Below, piece by piece: positions 8,027-16,824 of a DNA stretch of 64,000 nucleotides. The notes beneath the pieces were generated by a model that did not search any database, was not told where the DNA came from, and saw only the letters and a list, made by a program, of their open reading frames with translations. The position numbers and the translations under genes are program-made. Source of the stretch: Terriglobia bacterium (GTDB lineage Bacteria > Acidobacteriota > Terriglobia > Terriglobales > Acidobacteriaceae); the NCBI GenBank assembly GCA_020072815.1, contig JAIQGE010000004.1, positions 1 to 64,000 on the forward strand, read 5' to 3'. Numbering within the stretch: position 1 is the stretch's first letter; the number at the start of each line of letters is the position of its first letter.

Positions 8027-8560
8027 TTACGGTGCTACTCGAGTTGTTTGAAAGACGACGAGTTTCCAGTTGCCGTTCTGTTTCACCCAAACCCGGGTGT
8101 TGCGCACGTCGCCACTGTATGGCTTCCCGTTGACGACCGTCTTGACAGAGGCCAGGGCGTTCACCACCGCCGTGTCTCCATAGACGCGTATCTTCGCTTC
8201 GCGCACAGTGATCGATTCGTACTTGGTAGTACCGGACCTGAAATTCTCGATCTCCTGAGCCTTCGTGGTCAGAATACCATCGCCGTGGATAGCCACGTAA
8301 TCATCGGCGTAATACTTCTCCATAACGCTGGTGTCGCTTTTCAAAATGGCCTGAAGAACCTGTCCTTGAAGCGCCTTGATTTCTTGCTGGGTATTGCCGT
8401 CTGCGGCCTTGGCGCCTTGTTGGACAGCAGTGCCGCTGCCCGCGGTCTGCCCACTTTCCTTGGGGCTGGCTGGTGGACTTCCGGTTTGGCTCGAAGCCAT
8501 CGGCGCCGCCAACAAGCAAAACGCAGCAGCGCTCAAAGTCAAAACTTTGACGTTTCTCAT
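8027..8560 (-). CDS. Secreted NTF2-like (DUF4440/SnoaL-type) protein
   Basis: A 177-residue protein has a signal peptide (MRNVKVLTLSAAAFCLLAA, cleavage near ASSQ). A low-complexity Gly/Ser/Gln linker (about residues 25-58) leads to a cone-shaped NTF2-like domain: ILKSDTSVMEKYYADDYVAIHGDG, then a beta sheet ending RVWVKQNGNWKLVVFQTT. This is the typical DUF4440 pattern. Such domains bind or transform small hydrophobic molecules, but the substrate cannot be told from sequence. It has no close operon partner; the next gene upstream is on the opposite strand. Confidence 0.75.
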   Translation of the reverse strand: MRNVKVLTLSAAAFCLLAAPMASSQTGSPPASPKESGQTAGSGTAVQQGAKAADGNTQQEIKALQGQVLQAILKSDTSVMEKYYADDYVAIHGDGILTTKAQEIENFRSGTTKYESITVREAKIRVYGDTAVVNALASVKTVVNGKPYSGDVRNTRVWVKQNGNWKLVVFQTTRVAP

Positions 8561-8751
8561 GGTGAAGCTCCTGTAAGGGGGATGCGAGCCGGTCTGGAAG
8601 TCGGCTGAGGATACGCTAGGCCTTCAGCACTGTCAAGAATACGGATCGCGTGAAACCATGACTCAGGTTCTTGCTTAGCCTCCGGCCCGCCCTCCCGCCC
8701 GCAACCTTGTTAAACTTGCTATTCGACTCCATCCTCAAGGAGAACACCCTC

Positions 8752-9321
8752 GTGGCTGATGACACTTCCCTTGCCGCCGCCATCCTGGATGAAGCCCGCC
8801 GCAGCTTTCGCGGCTACAAACGCCTGGCTGACGGCGCCCTGGCCCAGGTGGATGACCGCGGCTTCTTTTACGTGCCCGATCCGGAGTCCAACAGCATCGC
8901 CATCCTGGTAAAGCATATTTCCGGCAACCTGCGGTCGCGCTGGACGGACTTTCTGACCACTGACGGCGAAAAACCCGACCGCGATCGCGACCAGGAATTC
9001 ATCATCACGCCGGAAAATACCCGCCAGGACCTGATGCAGCGCTGGGAAGCCGCCTTTGAAACGACTTTCAACACGCTGCAGAGCCTTACGCCGGAGGATT
9101 TTTCGCGCACGGTGTACATCCGTGGCGACGCCCACACGATTCTGCAGGCCATCAACCGCAGCCTGAACCACATTGTCAGCCACATTGGGCAGATTCAATA
9201 CGTGGCCAAGCTGGTGCAAGGCACAAACTGGCAGACACTGAGCGTTCCTCGGGGAAAGTCCAAAGAATTTAATGCCATGAAGAAGGAAGACCGCAAAGGC
9301 ATCGCACCGACGAGGGGTTGA
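8752..9321 (+). CDS. DUF1572/DinB-like protein
   Basis: The start GTG 8752 follows AAGGAG (8738-8743); the frame is open upstream to 8671 without a start signal. The 189-residue product resembles DUF1572, a member of the DinB four-helix-bundle superfamily. It has LVKHISGNLRSRWTDFL..DGEKP and a C-terminal LNHIVSHIGQIQYVAKL, with His residues at the spacing used for metal binding in DinB-like proteins. Some relatives are thiol-dependent transferases, so a bacillithiol-type partner is possible given the YpdA-like reductase at 24891, but this is inference. It is cytoplasmic and monocistronic. Confidence 0.7.
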   Translation: MADDTSLAAAILDEARRSFRGYKRLADGALAQVDDRGFFYVPDPESNSIAILVKHISGNLRSRWTDFLTTDGEKPDRDRDQEFIITPENTRQDLMQRWEAAFETTFNTLQSLTPEDFSRTVYIRGDAHTILQAINRSLNHIVSHIGQIQYVAKLVQGTNWQTLSVPRGKSKEFNAMKKEDRKGIAPTRG

Positions 9322-9418
9322 AAGGTGTGAGTGAGAATCGGCAATCGATATTCATCAAAGTTCCCTCATCCCGGCGGCTGTGAGCAATCGTGCGGGTCTC
9401 AACGAAATATTTCAACCC

Positions 9419-9448
9419 TTGACTCCGCCTGCCGAAACAGGCTTATAT
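9419..9448 (+). promoter_or_regulatory. Sigma-70-like promoter for the APC permease
   Basis: TTGACT (9419-9424) and TTATAT (9443-9448) are separated by 18 nt, 34 nt before the TTG start at 9483. The spacer holds an inverted repeat, GCCTG..CAGGC, that could be an operator, but this is speculative. Confidence 0.4.
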
Positions 9449-9482
9449 CAATGCCACCCTAAGGCAAGCTGATCGGCACATA

Positions 9483-10919
9483 TTGGCCCAGCCAACCAAA
9501 CTCGTCCGCCGTCTCTCCCTCACTGATTCCGTCTTGTTGCTGGCCGGGGGCATCATCGGCTCTGGAATTTTCCTCACCGCCCAGGACATCGCTCTCAACA
9601 CGCGGCGGCCCTGGCTGTTTCTGGGAGTGTGGGCAATTGGCATGGTCATTACTCTGCTGGCGTGCTTTGCCTTTGCCGAGATGGGCGCCATGTTCCCCGA
9701 AGCCGGCGGGCAATACGTGTACATGCGCGAGGCTTACGGCGAATTTGTCGCCTTCCTCTACGGATGGATGATTTTTACCGTGAGCAACGGCGGGACCATC
9801 GCCGCGCTGGCCGCCGGCTTTGCTTTGTACGTGGGCAGCCTGCTCCCGTCGCTGGACATCAACCACGCCGTGCTGACCCTCGGCCCCATGGCCTACACCC
9901 AAGGACATCGCCTCATAACTCTGGGGCCTTTTGCGCTTACCCGCGGGCATCTGGTGGCGATCACCGCCATCGCTTTCCAGACGGCGATGAACGTTTTTGG
10001 TTTGCGATGGGGCGCGATCCTGCAGAACATCGCCACCTGGATGAAATTTGCCGCCATCGCTGCGTTTGTGGTGTTGGGTCTGGCCATCGGACACGGATCG
10101 TGGGGCCACTACTCGGCCACGCTTCCGGCGACGAGCGGCTCGCCTTCTCTGTTTGCTGGCGTGGGTGTGGCGCTGATTGCCGTTTTCTGGGCGTTTGATG
10201 GCTGGGTGTACATCACATGGATTTCCGGTGAGGTGAAAGACCCACAGCGCAACCTGCCGCGCTCGCTGGTGCTGGGCCTGCTGATTGTCGGGGTGATTTA
10301 CCTGGCCATCAATGCTGTTTATCTCTACGCGCTGCCCATGAGCGAAATTGGCGCGCAGACGGCGGTGGCCCAGGCCGCGGCGGTTTCCATGTTCTCGCCC
10401 GGCGCGGCGCGCTGGTTGTCATTCATGATCGCCGTCTCATGCTTCGGCGCAATGGCCAGTTGCGTCATGTCCGGCGCGCGCGTGTATTACGCCATGGCCG
10501 ACGACGGCGTCTTCTTCCGCACGCTGGCCAATGTGCATCCGCGATGGCGCACTCCGGTTTCCAGCCTGGTATTACAGGCGATCTGGGCCGCGGCCCTGAC
10601 GCTCAGCGGCAAGTATGACGAACTGTTCACCTACGTGATGTTCATGATGGTGCTCAGCTACATGCTCACCGTGGCTGCGCTGTTCGTGCTCCGCCGCAAG
10701 TTGCCCGACGCGGAGCGCCCTTACCGTTGCGCCGGCTATCCGTGGCTGCCCGGACTCTACATTCTGCTGGCCGGCGTCTGGGCCTGGTACGCGGTGGCTG
10801 AACGCCCCAAAGAAGCCATCGCCGGAGTGGTGATCGTGCTGGCGGGTGTACCATTTTATCTTTATTGGCGCTGGCGGAAGAAGAAGCATCCCGCGGCGGA
10901 GGCTCTTCCTCGCTTCTAA
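9483..10919 (+). CDS. APC-family amino acid permease
   Basis: A 478-residue membrane protein with about 12 hydrophobic segments has the APC signature at its start (LLLAGGIIGSGIFLT), including the GSGIF substrate-backbone motif of helix 1. FAEMGAMFPEAGGQYVYMREAYG follows in helices 2-3, and FWAFDGWVYITWISGEVKDPQRNLPRS in helices 6-7. It likely takes up or exchanges an amino acid across the inner membrane. Substrate is not predictable. The aminotransferase gene follows after 18 nt on the same strand, suggesting co-transcription and amino acid uptake plus catabolism. The start is TTG with only a weak upstream AAGG. Confidence 0.85.
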   Translation: MAQPTKLVRRLSLTDSVLLLAGGIIGSGIFLTAQDIALNTRRPWLFLGVWAIGMVITLLACFAFAEMGAMFPEAGGQYVYMREAYGEFVAFLYGWMIFTVSNGGTIAALAAGFALYVGSLLPSLDINHAVLTLGPMAYTQGHRLITLGPFALTRGHLVAITAIAFQTAMNVFGLRWGAILQNIATWMKFAAIAAFVVLGLAIGHGSWGHYSATLPATSGSPSLFAGVGVALIAVFWAFDGWVYITWISGEVKDPQRNLPRSLVLGLLIVGVIYLAINAVYLYALPMSEIGAQTAVAQAAAVSMFSPGAARWLSFMIAVSCFGAMASCVMSGARVYYAMADDGVFFRTLANVHPRWRTPVSSLVLQAIWAAALTLSGKYDELFTYVMFMMVLSYMLTVAALFVLRRKLPDAERPYRCAGYPWLPGLYILLAGVWAWYAVAERPKEAIAGVVIVLAGVPFYLYWRWRKKKHPAAEALPRF

Positions 10920-10937
10920 GATTGAACGGCGTGCTTT

Positions 10938-12065
10938 ATGAATTTCCAGAACTTCGAACTCGAACACTTCCAGTCGCTTTACGAACGCACTGTGGACATC
11001 AACCTGGCGGACAGCTCGGTGAAATGCGCCGGCGTCCGCGACCTGCTGGGCGACGATGCCACCTCGCTGACGGACCTTCCTCTTTATTACCCGGAAGTCA
11101 ACGGCACAATGCTCCTGCGTGAACGCATCGCTGCCCTTTATCCCGGCTGCAACCCCAACAACGTTCTGGTCACCGTGGGCGCGGCCCAAGCCAACTGGAT
11201 GGCCTGCGAGACGCTCCTGGAGCCGAGCGATGAAGTTATTGTCGTCTCACCTGGGTACCGTCAGGTGTGGGGATTGGCGAAAAACCTGGGCTGCGTGGTC
11301 AAGGAAGCGCGTCTGCGTCCGGAAAACAATTGGAAACTCGATCTGGACGAACTGGAGTTGCTCACCGGCAGCAAGACCAAGCTGGTCGCCGTGGTGAATC
11401 CCAACAATCCTACGGGAAGCATTCTTAGCAAAGACGAAATGCAACGCATCGTGAAGATCTGCGCCAAGCACGGCGCGTGGCTCCACGCCGACGAAGTCTA
11501 TCGCGGGACTGAGCTGCAATCACCCGAATCGCCGAGTTTCTGGGGCATGTATGACAAGCTGATCTGCGTCAACAGTCTGTCGAAGGCTTACGGCCTGGCG
11601 GGGCTGCGCATTGGCTGGGCTGTGGCTTCATCGCAGATCGTTGAAGACTTGTGGCGTCGCCACGAATATGCCGTCATCGCCGCCGCCGGACCGAGCATGA
11701 AGCTGGCGGAGATCGCGCTGGCGCCGGAAAAGCGCCAGATGCTGCTCGACCGCCAGAGAAATCTCTCGCGCGAAGGACACGCGGTTCTGTCCAACTGGGT
11801 AAGCCAACAGCAAGGCCGCTTCTCCGTGCACAAAGCCGTCGCCACTTCGATTGCGTTTGTGGGCTATAACTTCGGCATGCCGTCGGTCGAACTGGCCAAC
11901 CACATTCGCGAAAAAGCTTCCGTGCTGGTGGCGCCCGGCGCGTACCTGGGAACGGAACACCACCTGCGCATCACCGTGGGCTACGAGCCGGAGAAGATCA
12001 GAACAGCGCTGGGAAGAATCCGCGCCGCTGTGGCTGAGTTGCAACTGGCATCGTCAGTACAATAA
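10938..12065 (+). CDS. PLP-dependent aminotransferase, class I/II
   Basis: The 375-residue enzyme has fold-type I features: YYPEVNGTMLLRERIAALYP in the N-terminal region, NPNNPTGSILSKDEM for the substrate carboxylate and PLP phosphate pocket, and ADEVYRG with the Asp that contacts the pyridine nitrogen. SLSKAYGLAGLRIGW carries the Schiff-base Lys, and the C-terminal Arg of HHLRITVGY binds substrate. It would transfer amino groups between an amino acid and a 2-oxo acid. Overall it resembles the branch that includes capreomycidine synthase-like and aspartate aminotransferase-like enzymes. The adjacent APC permease may supply its substrate. Confidence 0.85.
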   Translation: MNFQNFELEHFQSLYERTVDINLADSSVKCAGVRDLLGDDATSLTDLPLYYPEVNGTMLLRERIAALYPGCNPNNVLVTVGAAQANWMACETLLEPSDEVIVVSPGYRQVWGLAKNLGCVVKEARLRPENNWKLDLDELELLTGSKTKLVAVVNPNNPTGSILSKDEMQRIVKICAKHGAWLHADEVYRGTELQSPESPSFWGMYDKLICVNSLSKAYGLAGLRIGWAVASSQIVEDLWRRHEYAVIAAAGPSMKLAEIALAPEKRQMLLDRQRNLSREGHAVLSNWVSQQQGRFSVHKAVATSIAFVGYNFGMPSVELANHIREKASVLVAPGAYLGTEHHLRITVGYEPEKIRTALGRIRAAVAELQLASSVQ

Positions 12066-12115
12066 GGACTGGCCTACGGGCGCACCCAGCGCGTAGCGCC
12101 AATGGGAGAGCAGTC

Positions 12116-12652
12116 GTGAAGTTTCTTGGCCTGATAGCTTCCCTTTTTGCCACGGCAAGTTTGCATGCGAGCGCAGCACAAGGTGGCACCCCTCCGCCGT
12201 TGGTGCCCGTCAACCACGTGGACCTGCAGCGCTATGCCGGTAAATGGTTTGAAATTGCCCGCTATCCCAACCGTTTCCAACGCGCTTGCCAGTCTGACGC
12301 CACAGCCGTGTACACGTTGCTCAAGAACGGCAAAGTCCAGGTGGTGAACGCTTGCCGCAAATCGAATGGAAGCACAAAAGATGTCAGGGGCACGGCCAAA
12401 GCCGTCGATGCAAGCAACGCGCGTCTGAAGGTCACTTTTTTCTGGCCGTTTTACGGCGACTACTGGATCATCGCTCTGGATCCCGACTACTCCTGGGCTG
12501 TGGTGGGCGAGCCGGGGCGCAAGTATCTCTGGATCCTGAGCCGCACTCCACAGATGACCGAGGCAGACTACCTCAAGGCGCTGGACGAGGTGCGCCGGAC
12601 AAGTTACGATCCGGCGCGGTTAATAAAGACGCCCCAGTCCGGCCATGAATAG
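12116..12652 (+). CDS. Bacterial lipocalin (Blc-like)
   Basis: The 178-residue protein starts at GTG 12116 after GGGAGAG. It has a signal peptide (cleavage near ASAAQG) without a lipobox, so a soluble periplasmic form is likely rather than the lipoprotein form of E. coli Blc. Lipocalin marks are present: DLQRYAGKWFEIARYPNRFQ (structurally conserved region 1 with GxW), a TAVYTL strand, FWPFYGDYWIIALDPDYSWAVVGEP and LWILSRTP. Blc-type lipocalins bind lysophospholipids or fatty acids and act in envelope maintenance. It sits 50 nt after the aminotransferase gene. Confidence 0.85.
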   Translation: MKFLGLIASLFATASLHASAAQGGTPPPLVPVNHVDLQRYAGKWFEIARYPNRFQRACQSDATAVYTLLKNGKVQVVNACRKSNGSTKDVRGTAKAVDASNARLKVTFFWPFYGDYWIIALDPDYSWAVVGEPGRKYLWILSRTPQMTEADYLKALDEVRRTSYDPARLIKTPQSGHE

Positions 12653-12746
12653 GGGCCTGTCGCGGTCTGGCTATCCTTGATGGTTGCATCGGCGCCAACG
12701 GAGTCACGGTTTGCGTGGACGACCTCATTTGCGGAAAAAGGAAGCT

Positions 12747-13535
12747 ATGCAACAAGAATCGGCTTCTGTAGAGCTCAAACGCGACGGCGACGTCCTGATC
12801 GTCACCATCAACCGTCCGCAGGCGCGCAACGCGGTTGACTCCGCCACCGCGAGCAAACTCGCCGACGCCTTCCAGGCTTTTGACCACGATGCCAACGTGC
12901 ACGTCGCCATTCTCACCGGCGCAGGCGGGACATTCTGCGCGGGAGCCGATCTGCGCGAAATCGCCGAGGGCCGCCGTCCTCCGGTGGACCCTGCGGGCAC
13001 GGGCCCCATGGGTCCGACGTGGCTGCAGATGAGCAAGCCGGTGATCGCCGCCATCGAAGGCCACGCCGTAGCCGGCGGACTGGAACTTGCCGTGTGGTGC
13101 GATCTGCGCATCGCCGCACGCGATGCCGTGCTGGGCGTCTTCAACCGCCGCTTTGGCGTACCCCTGATTGATCTGGGCACAGTGCGGCTGCCGCGCATGA
13201 TCGGCCACAGCCGGGCGTTGGACCTGATTCTCACCGGCCGCGCAGTGCCTGCTGACGAAGCTTTGCAGATGGGGCTAGTCAATCGCGTGGTGGAAAAAGG
13301 TAAGTCGCTGGAAGCGGCGGTGGAACTGGCCCGCACGCTGGCGGAATTCCCCCAGCAAGGGCTACGCGGCGATCGCCTGTCCGCGATCGAACAATGGTCG
13401 CTTTCCTGGGACGAGGCCCGCCGCAACGAACTCAAGCGCGGACTAGAAACGCTGAACTCCGGCGAGGCGCACACCGGCGCGGAGAAATTCTCTTCCGGCG
13501 CCGGCAGGCACGGACGCTCCACCGTTGACAAATAG
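12747..13535 (+). CDS. Enoyl-CoA hydratase/isomerase (crotonase) family protein
   Basis: The start ATG 12747 behind AGGAAG gives 262 residues. The crotonase fold shows VTINRPQARNAVDSAT, the oxyanion-hole segment GGTFCAGADLREIAEG, the second oxyanion region AIEGHAVAGGLELAVWCDLRIA, and FGVPLIDLGTVRLPRMIG. Hydratase catalysis needs two Glu residues; the positions around the VPLIDLGTVRLP loop hold Asp and Thr, so this may be an isomerase or another acyl-CoA lyase instead. It is cytoplasmic and probably works in fatty acid or aromatic catabolism. It is a single gene between lipocalin and permease. Confidence 0.85.
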   Translation: MQQESASVELKRDGDVLIVTINRPQARNAVDSATASKLADAFQAFDHDANVHVAILTGAGGTFCAGADLREIAEGRRPPVDPAGTGPMGPTWLQMSKPVIAAIEGHAVAGGLELAVWCDLRIAARDAVLGVFNRRFGVPLIDLGTVRLPRMIGHSRALDLILTGRAVPADEALQMGLVNRVVEKGKSLEAAVELARTLAEFPQQGLRGDRLSAIEQWSLSWDEARRNELKRGLETLNSGEAHTGAEKFSSGAGRHGRSTVDK

Positions 13536-13609
13536 GCGGCTTGGCCGTCCTATGTTAGCCTGGGCCGTTTGCAAGATTGTCCCAGCACCCGGCCGTACGG
13601 AAATTGTTG

Positions 13610-16078
13610 ATGAACACGTTGCTCAAAGACCTCACCTACGCTTTCCGCGGCCTCGCCAAGAACCCGGGGTTCGCCCTTGCAGCGGTGTTGTCCTTGATGA
13701 TCGGCATTGGCGCCAACACCACTATCTTCAGCGTGACCAGCGCGCTCTTCCTGAATCCCCTGCCCTACAAAGATGCCGGCCGCCTGACGATCCTCTGGAA
13801 CCGCTCGCCCGGCCTGAACATTACGCAGGACTGGTTCTCCACCGCGCAATATTTTGACGTCAAGAATACGAGCAAGAGCTTTGAGGACGTGGCCATCGCC
13901 ATCGGCGGCGTGCAGAACCTCACCGGTAACGGCGAACCGGAGCGAGTCGGCGCCATCCTGGTGTCATCCAACTTGTTGCCGATGCTGGGCGCGCACGCTG
14001 AGCACGGCCGGCTGTTCAATGCGCAGGATGACGTCCCCGGCGGCGCGGGCGTGGCGATTCTGGGCCACGGCACGTGGCTGCGGCGTTACGGCGCGGACCC
14101 GCGGGTGATTGGCAAGTCGCTCACCATGAACGGCAAGACCTACCAGATTGTGGGCGTGCTGCCGGGATCTTTTTCTCTGCCGCGCGAAGTCATGCCCACG
14201 CTGGACGGCGCGGAAGATGCCGAAGTCCTTCTGCCTTTGCCGATGGCCGCCGACGCGGCGTCCAATCGCGGGCACGAAGATTACAACATCGTCGCCAAGT
14301 TGAGGCCCGGAGTCACCGCGCGCCAGGCGCAAGCGGAAATGGACACGCTGACCGCGCGCCTGCGCCATGACTTCCCCGACCTCTATCCGCCCAACGGCGG
14401 GTTGACCTTTGGCGTGGTGCCGCTGCTCGAGCAAGTGGTGGGCGACGTCCGCATGCCGCTGCGCCTGATGTCCGGCGCGGTGGGCCTGGTGCTGCTGATC
14501 GCGTGCGTCAACGTGGCCAACCTTCTGCTTTCGCGCGCGCTCGCCCGGCAAAAGGAAATTGCCATCCGCGCTGCGCTGGGCGCCAGCCGCAAACGGCTCT
14601 TGCGCCAACTGCTTACGGAGAGCGTGGCGCTCGCGCTGCTAGGCGGCGTGCTGGGCGTGCTGTTCTCCGCCCTCAGCCTGCAACTGGTGCGCGTGCTCGG
14701 CGCGAAACGCATTCCCCGGCTGCATGAGATCGCCATTAACGGCGAAGTTCTGCTGTTCACGCTGGGCCTGTCCATCTTGGCGGGAATCATTTTTGGCCTG
14801 GCGCCGGCGTTGCGCGTCTGCCGTCGCGACGTCCAATCCAATTTGCAGGACGCCTCGCGCGGCTCTTCAGGCGCCAGCGCCGTCTGGGGACGCGGCAACA
14901 ACCTGCGCCGGCTGCTGGTGATCGCCGAACTGGCGCTTTCCGTAGTCGTGCTGGTGGCCGCCGGACTGTTGATTCGCAGCTTCGCGCGCCTGCAAAACGT
15001 TTCACCGGGATTCAACTCGAACGGCGTGCTCACTCTCGAGCTCACCATGAGCGGACGCCGCTACGGCGACAAGCAAGCCGTGCTGCAAACCTATCATCAA
15101 CTCTGGGAGCGGCTGGAACGGCTGCCCGGCGTCAGCTCTGCCGGCGCTGTATCTCACCTGCCGCTCAGCCAGATGTTTGCCTGGGGACCCATCACTGTGG
15201 AAGGCCGCGCTCCCGCGCCGGGTGAGAACTTTATCAACGCCGATATTCGCATTGCCGCCGGACATTATTTTGAGGCCATGCAGATTCCGCTGCTCAAAGG
15301 CCGCCTGCTCAACGACCAGGACACGCCGGATTCGCCGCGCGTGGCGGTGGTGGACGAATACATGGCGCAGCAGATGTGGCCGGGACAGGACGCGCTGGGC
15401 AAGCGCTTCCACTTCGGCGGCCTGAATGACAAAGCGAACTGGATCATCGTGGTGGGCATTGTGGGCCGCATCAAGCAGTACACGCTGGACGCCGACTCGC
15501 GCATCGCCTATTACGTCCCGCAGACGCAGTATCCGGTGCGGGCGATGAATGTGGTACTGCGCAGCGGCTCAGCCCCGGCGGCGCTGACCTCCGCCGTGCG
15601 AAGTGAAATCCATGAGCTCGACTCCGACTTGCCGCTCTACAACGTGCTCACCATGCAGCAGCGCGTGGCGGCGTCGCTGGCGGAGCGCCGCTTCTCCATG
15701 ACGCTGCTCTCCATGTTCGCGCTGTTTGCCCTGGGACTGGCCAGCGTCGGCACCTACAGCGTGATCTCTTACCTGGTAAACCAGGGAACGCGTGAGATTG
15801 GGATCCGCATGGCGCTGGGGGCAACGCCGCGAAGCATTCTCAACCTGGTCTTGCAGCGCGGCATGTTGATGACCTTGATCGGCGTGGGCGCCGGAGCCTT
15901 GCTGGCGCTAGCGGCTGCCCGCTTCATGCGGAGCTTGCTGTTCGGCATCGGCGTGGCCGACCCGCTGACGTTTGCCGCCATCACCGGACTGCTGGCTTTC
16001 GTCACCCTGCTGGCTATTTTCTTTCCTGCACGCCGCGCAGCGCGCACCGACCCGATGATTTCGCTACGCTGTGAGTAG
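13610..16078 (+). CDS. ADOP-type ABC transporter permease (duplicated FtsX/MacB)
   Basis: The 822-residue protein shows the acidobacterial duplicated orphan permease layout. An N-terminal helix (about 27-47) is followed by a MacB-type periplasmic domain (50-270) and three helices of an FtsX domain. A second anchor helix, a second periplasmic domain (about 450-680) and three final helices complete it. Signatures are QKEIAIRAALGASR and TREIGIRMALGATPRSI, and the end IFFPARRAARTDPM. Each half resembles one MacB permease without an ATPase. No ATPase is adjacent, so its partner is unknown. Such proteins are greatly expanded in Acidobacteria and may move lipids or peptides or transmit force. TTG 13577 is an alternative start. 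Confidence 0.85.
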   Translation: MNTLLKDLTYAFRGLAKNPGFALAAVLSLMIGIGANTTIFSVTSALFLNPLPYKDAGRLTILWNRSPGLNITQDWFSTAQYFDVKNTSKSFEDVAIAIGGVQNLTGNGEPERVGAILVSSNLLPMLGAHAEHGRLFNAQDDVPGGAGVAILGHGTWLRRYGADPRVIGKSLTMNGKTYQIVGVLPGSFSLPREVMPTLDGAEDAEVLLPLPMAADAASNRGHEDYNIVAKLRPGVTARQAQAEMDTLTARLRHDFPDLYPPNGGLTFGVVPLLEQVVGDVRMPLRLMSGAVGLVLLIACVNVANLLLSRALARQKEIAIRAALGASRKRLLRQLLTESVALALLGGVLGVLFSALSLQLVRVLGAKRIPRLHEIAINGEVLLFTLGLSILAGIIFGLAPALRVCRRDVQSNLQDASRGSSGASAVWGRGNNLRRLLVIAELALSVVVLVAAGLLIRSFARLQNVSPGFNSNGVLTLELTMSGRRYGDKQAVLQTYHQLWERLERLPGVSSAGAVSHLPLSQMFAWGPITVEGRAPAPGENFINADIRIAAGHYFEAMQIPLLKGRLLNDQDTPDSPRVAVVDEYMAQQMWPGQDALGKRFHFGGLNDKANWIIVVGIVGRIKQYTLDADSRIAYYVPQTQYPVRAMNVVLRSGSAPAALTSAVRSEIHELDSDLPLYNVLTMQQRVAASLAERRFSMTLLSMFALFALGLASVGTYSVISYLVNQGTREIGIRMALGATPRSILNLVLQRGMLMTLIGVGAGALLALAAARFMRSLLFGIGVADPLTFAAITGLLAFVTLLAIFFPARRAARTDPMISLRCE

Positions 16079-16226
16079 GCCCGGCTGTGAGCGAACCCGG
16101 CGCGCATAAGCAGTGCGGGTAATCAGGCAACCCCAAAATAGAGCAAGCCATCCTTGTATGAGGTATCTAAGGGACAAGCACTTCTTTGTTCCTGTAAACA
16201 TCCTGCGCCGCGATAGACTGGAAGAC

Positions 16227-16715
16227 GTGAAGAAAACCCTGAGAAGTTTGCTCGTTGTGATTGCCCTTGCGTCTGTGGCCCTGGCCGTTGCCCAGCAAGT
16301 GAAGTTGTCTGAACCGTTCTCTAAGGCGTCGCTGGCGGCGCTGAAGGCCATCAATGCGGGAAGCTGGGAGTTCCCTTCGTCGGTTGAAACGTTGCAGGCC
16401 CAGCAGGCTGACGTGAAAGTGAAGATGGCAGCCTGCCATGACGCTGCCCAGTCCGAAGACGACGCCGATGCCTTCATCTTCCTGCAGCGATATCAGCTCA
16501 AGCACAGCCAGAATTTCAACGACTACACCCGCGCCATCTCCGAAGCCGCCAGCAAGCGGACGGGGAAAGACACCTTGCCGCGGGCGATTGCCCAGGTCTC
16601 CGCCAACCCCAGGTTCGTGGCCCGCAAGAAACAAGAGTTGGCTTGCTCCGCCGCCTTGGAAAAGGCGCTGCAATCGCGCCTATTCGCCCCGCCGGCAGCG
16701 TGCGACCTGTATTAG
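16227..16715 (+). CDS. Hypothetical secreted protein
   Basis: GTG 16227 gives 162 residues beginning with a signal peptide (VKKTLRSLLVVIALASVALAVAQQ). The frame runs upstream to 16113, but that stretch lacks signal-peptide character. The mature protein is helical, with two or three Cys residues (ACHDAAQ, LACSAAL, AACDLY) that could form disulfides. It has no known domain in my reading. The MacA-like operon begins 109 nt downstream, but the gap makes a link uncertain. Confidence 0.55.
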   Translation: MKKTLRSLLVVIALASVALAVAQQVKLSEPFSKASLAALKAINAGSWEFPSSVETLQAQQADVKVKMAACHDAAQSEDDADAFIFLQRYQLKHSQNFNDYTRAISEAASKRTGKDTLPRAIAQVSANPRFVARKKQELACSAALEKALQSRLFAPPAACDLY

Positions 16716-16824
16716 CGCGCATCCGCAACTTATCGAGTTGTCTCTGAGCCGCAGTCCCAATCCGCCGTGGGATTAGTTATGATGGTGGGTTAAGACCCAT
16801 CTCTCTCAGGGAAACAACGAACCA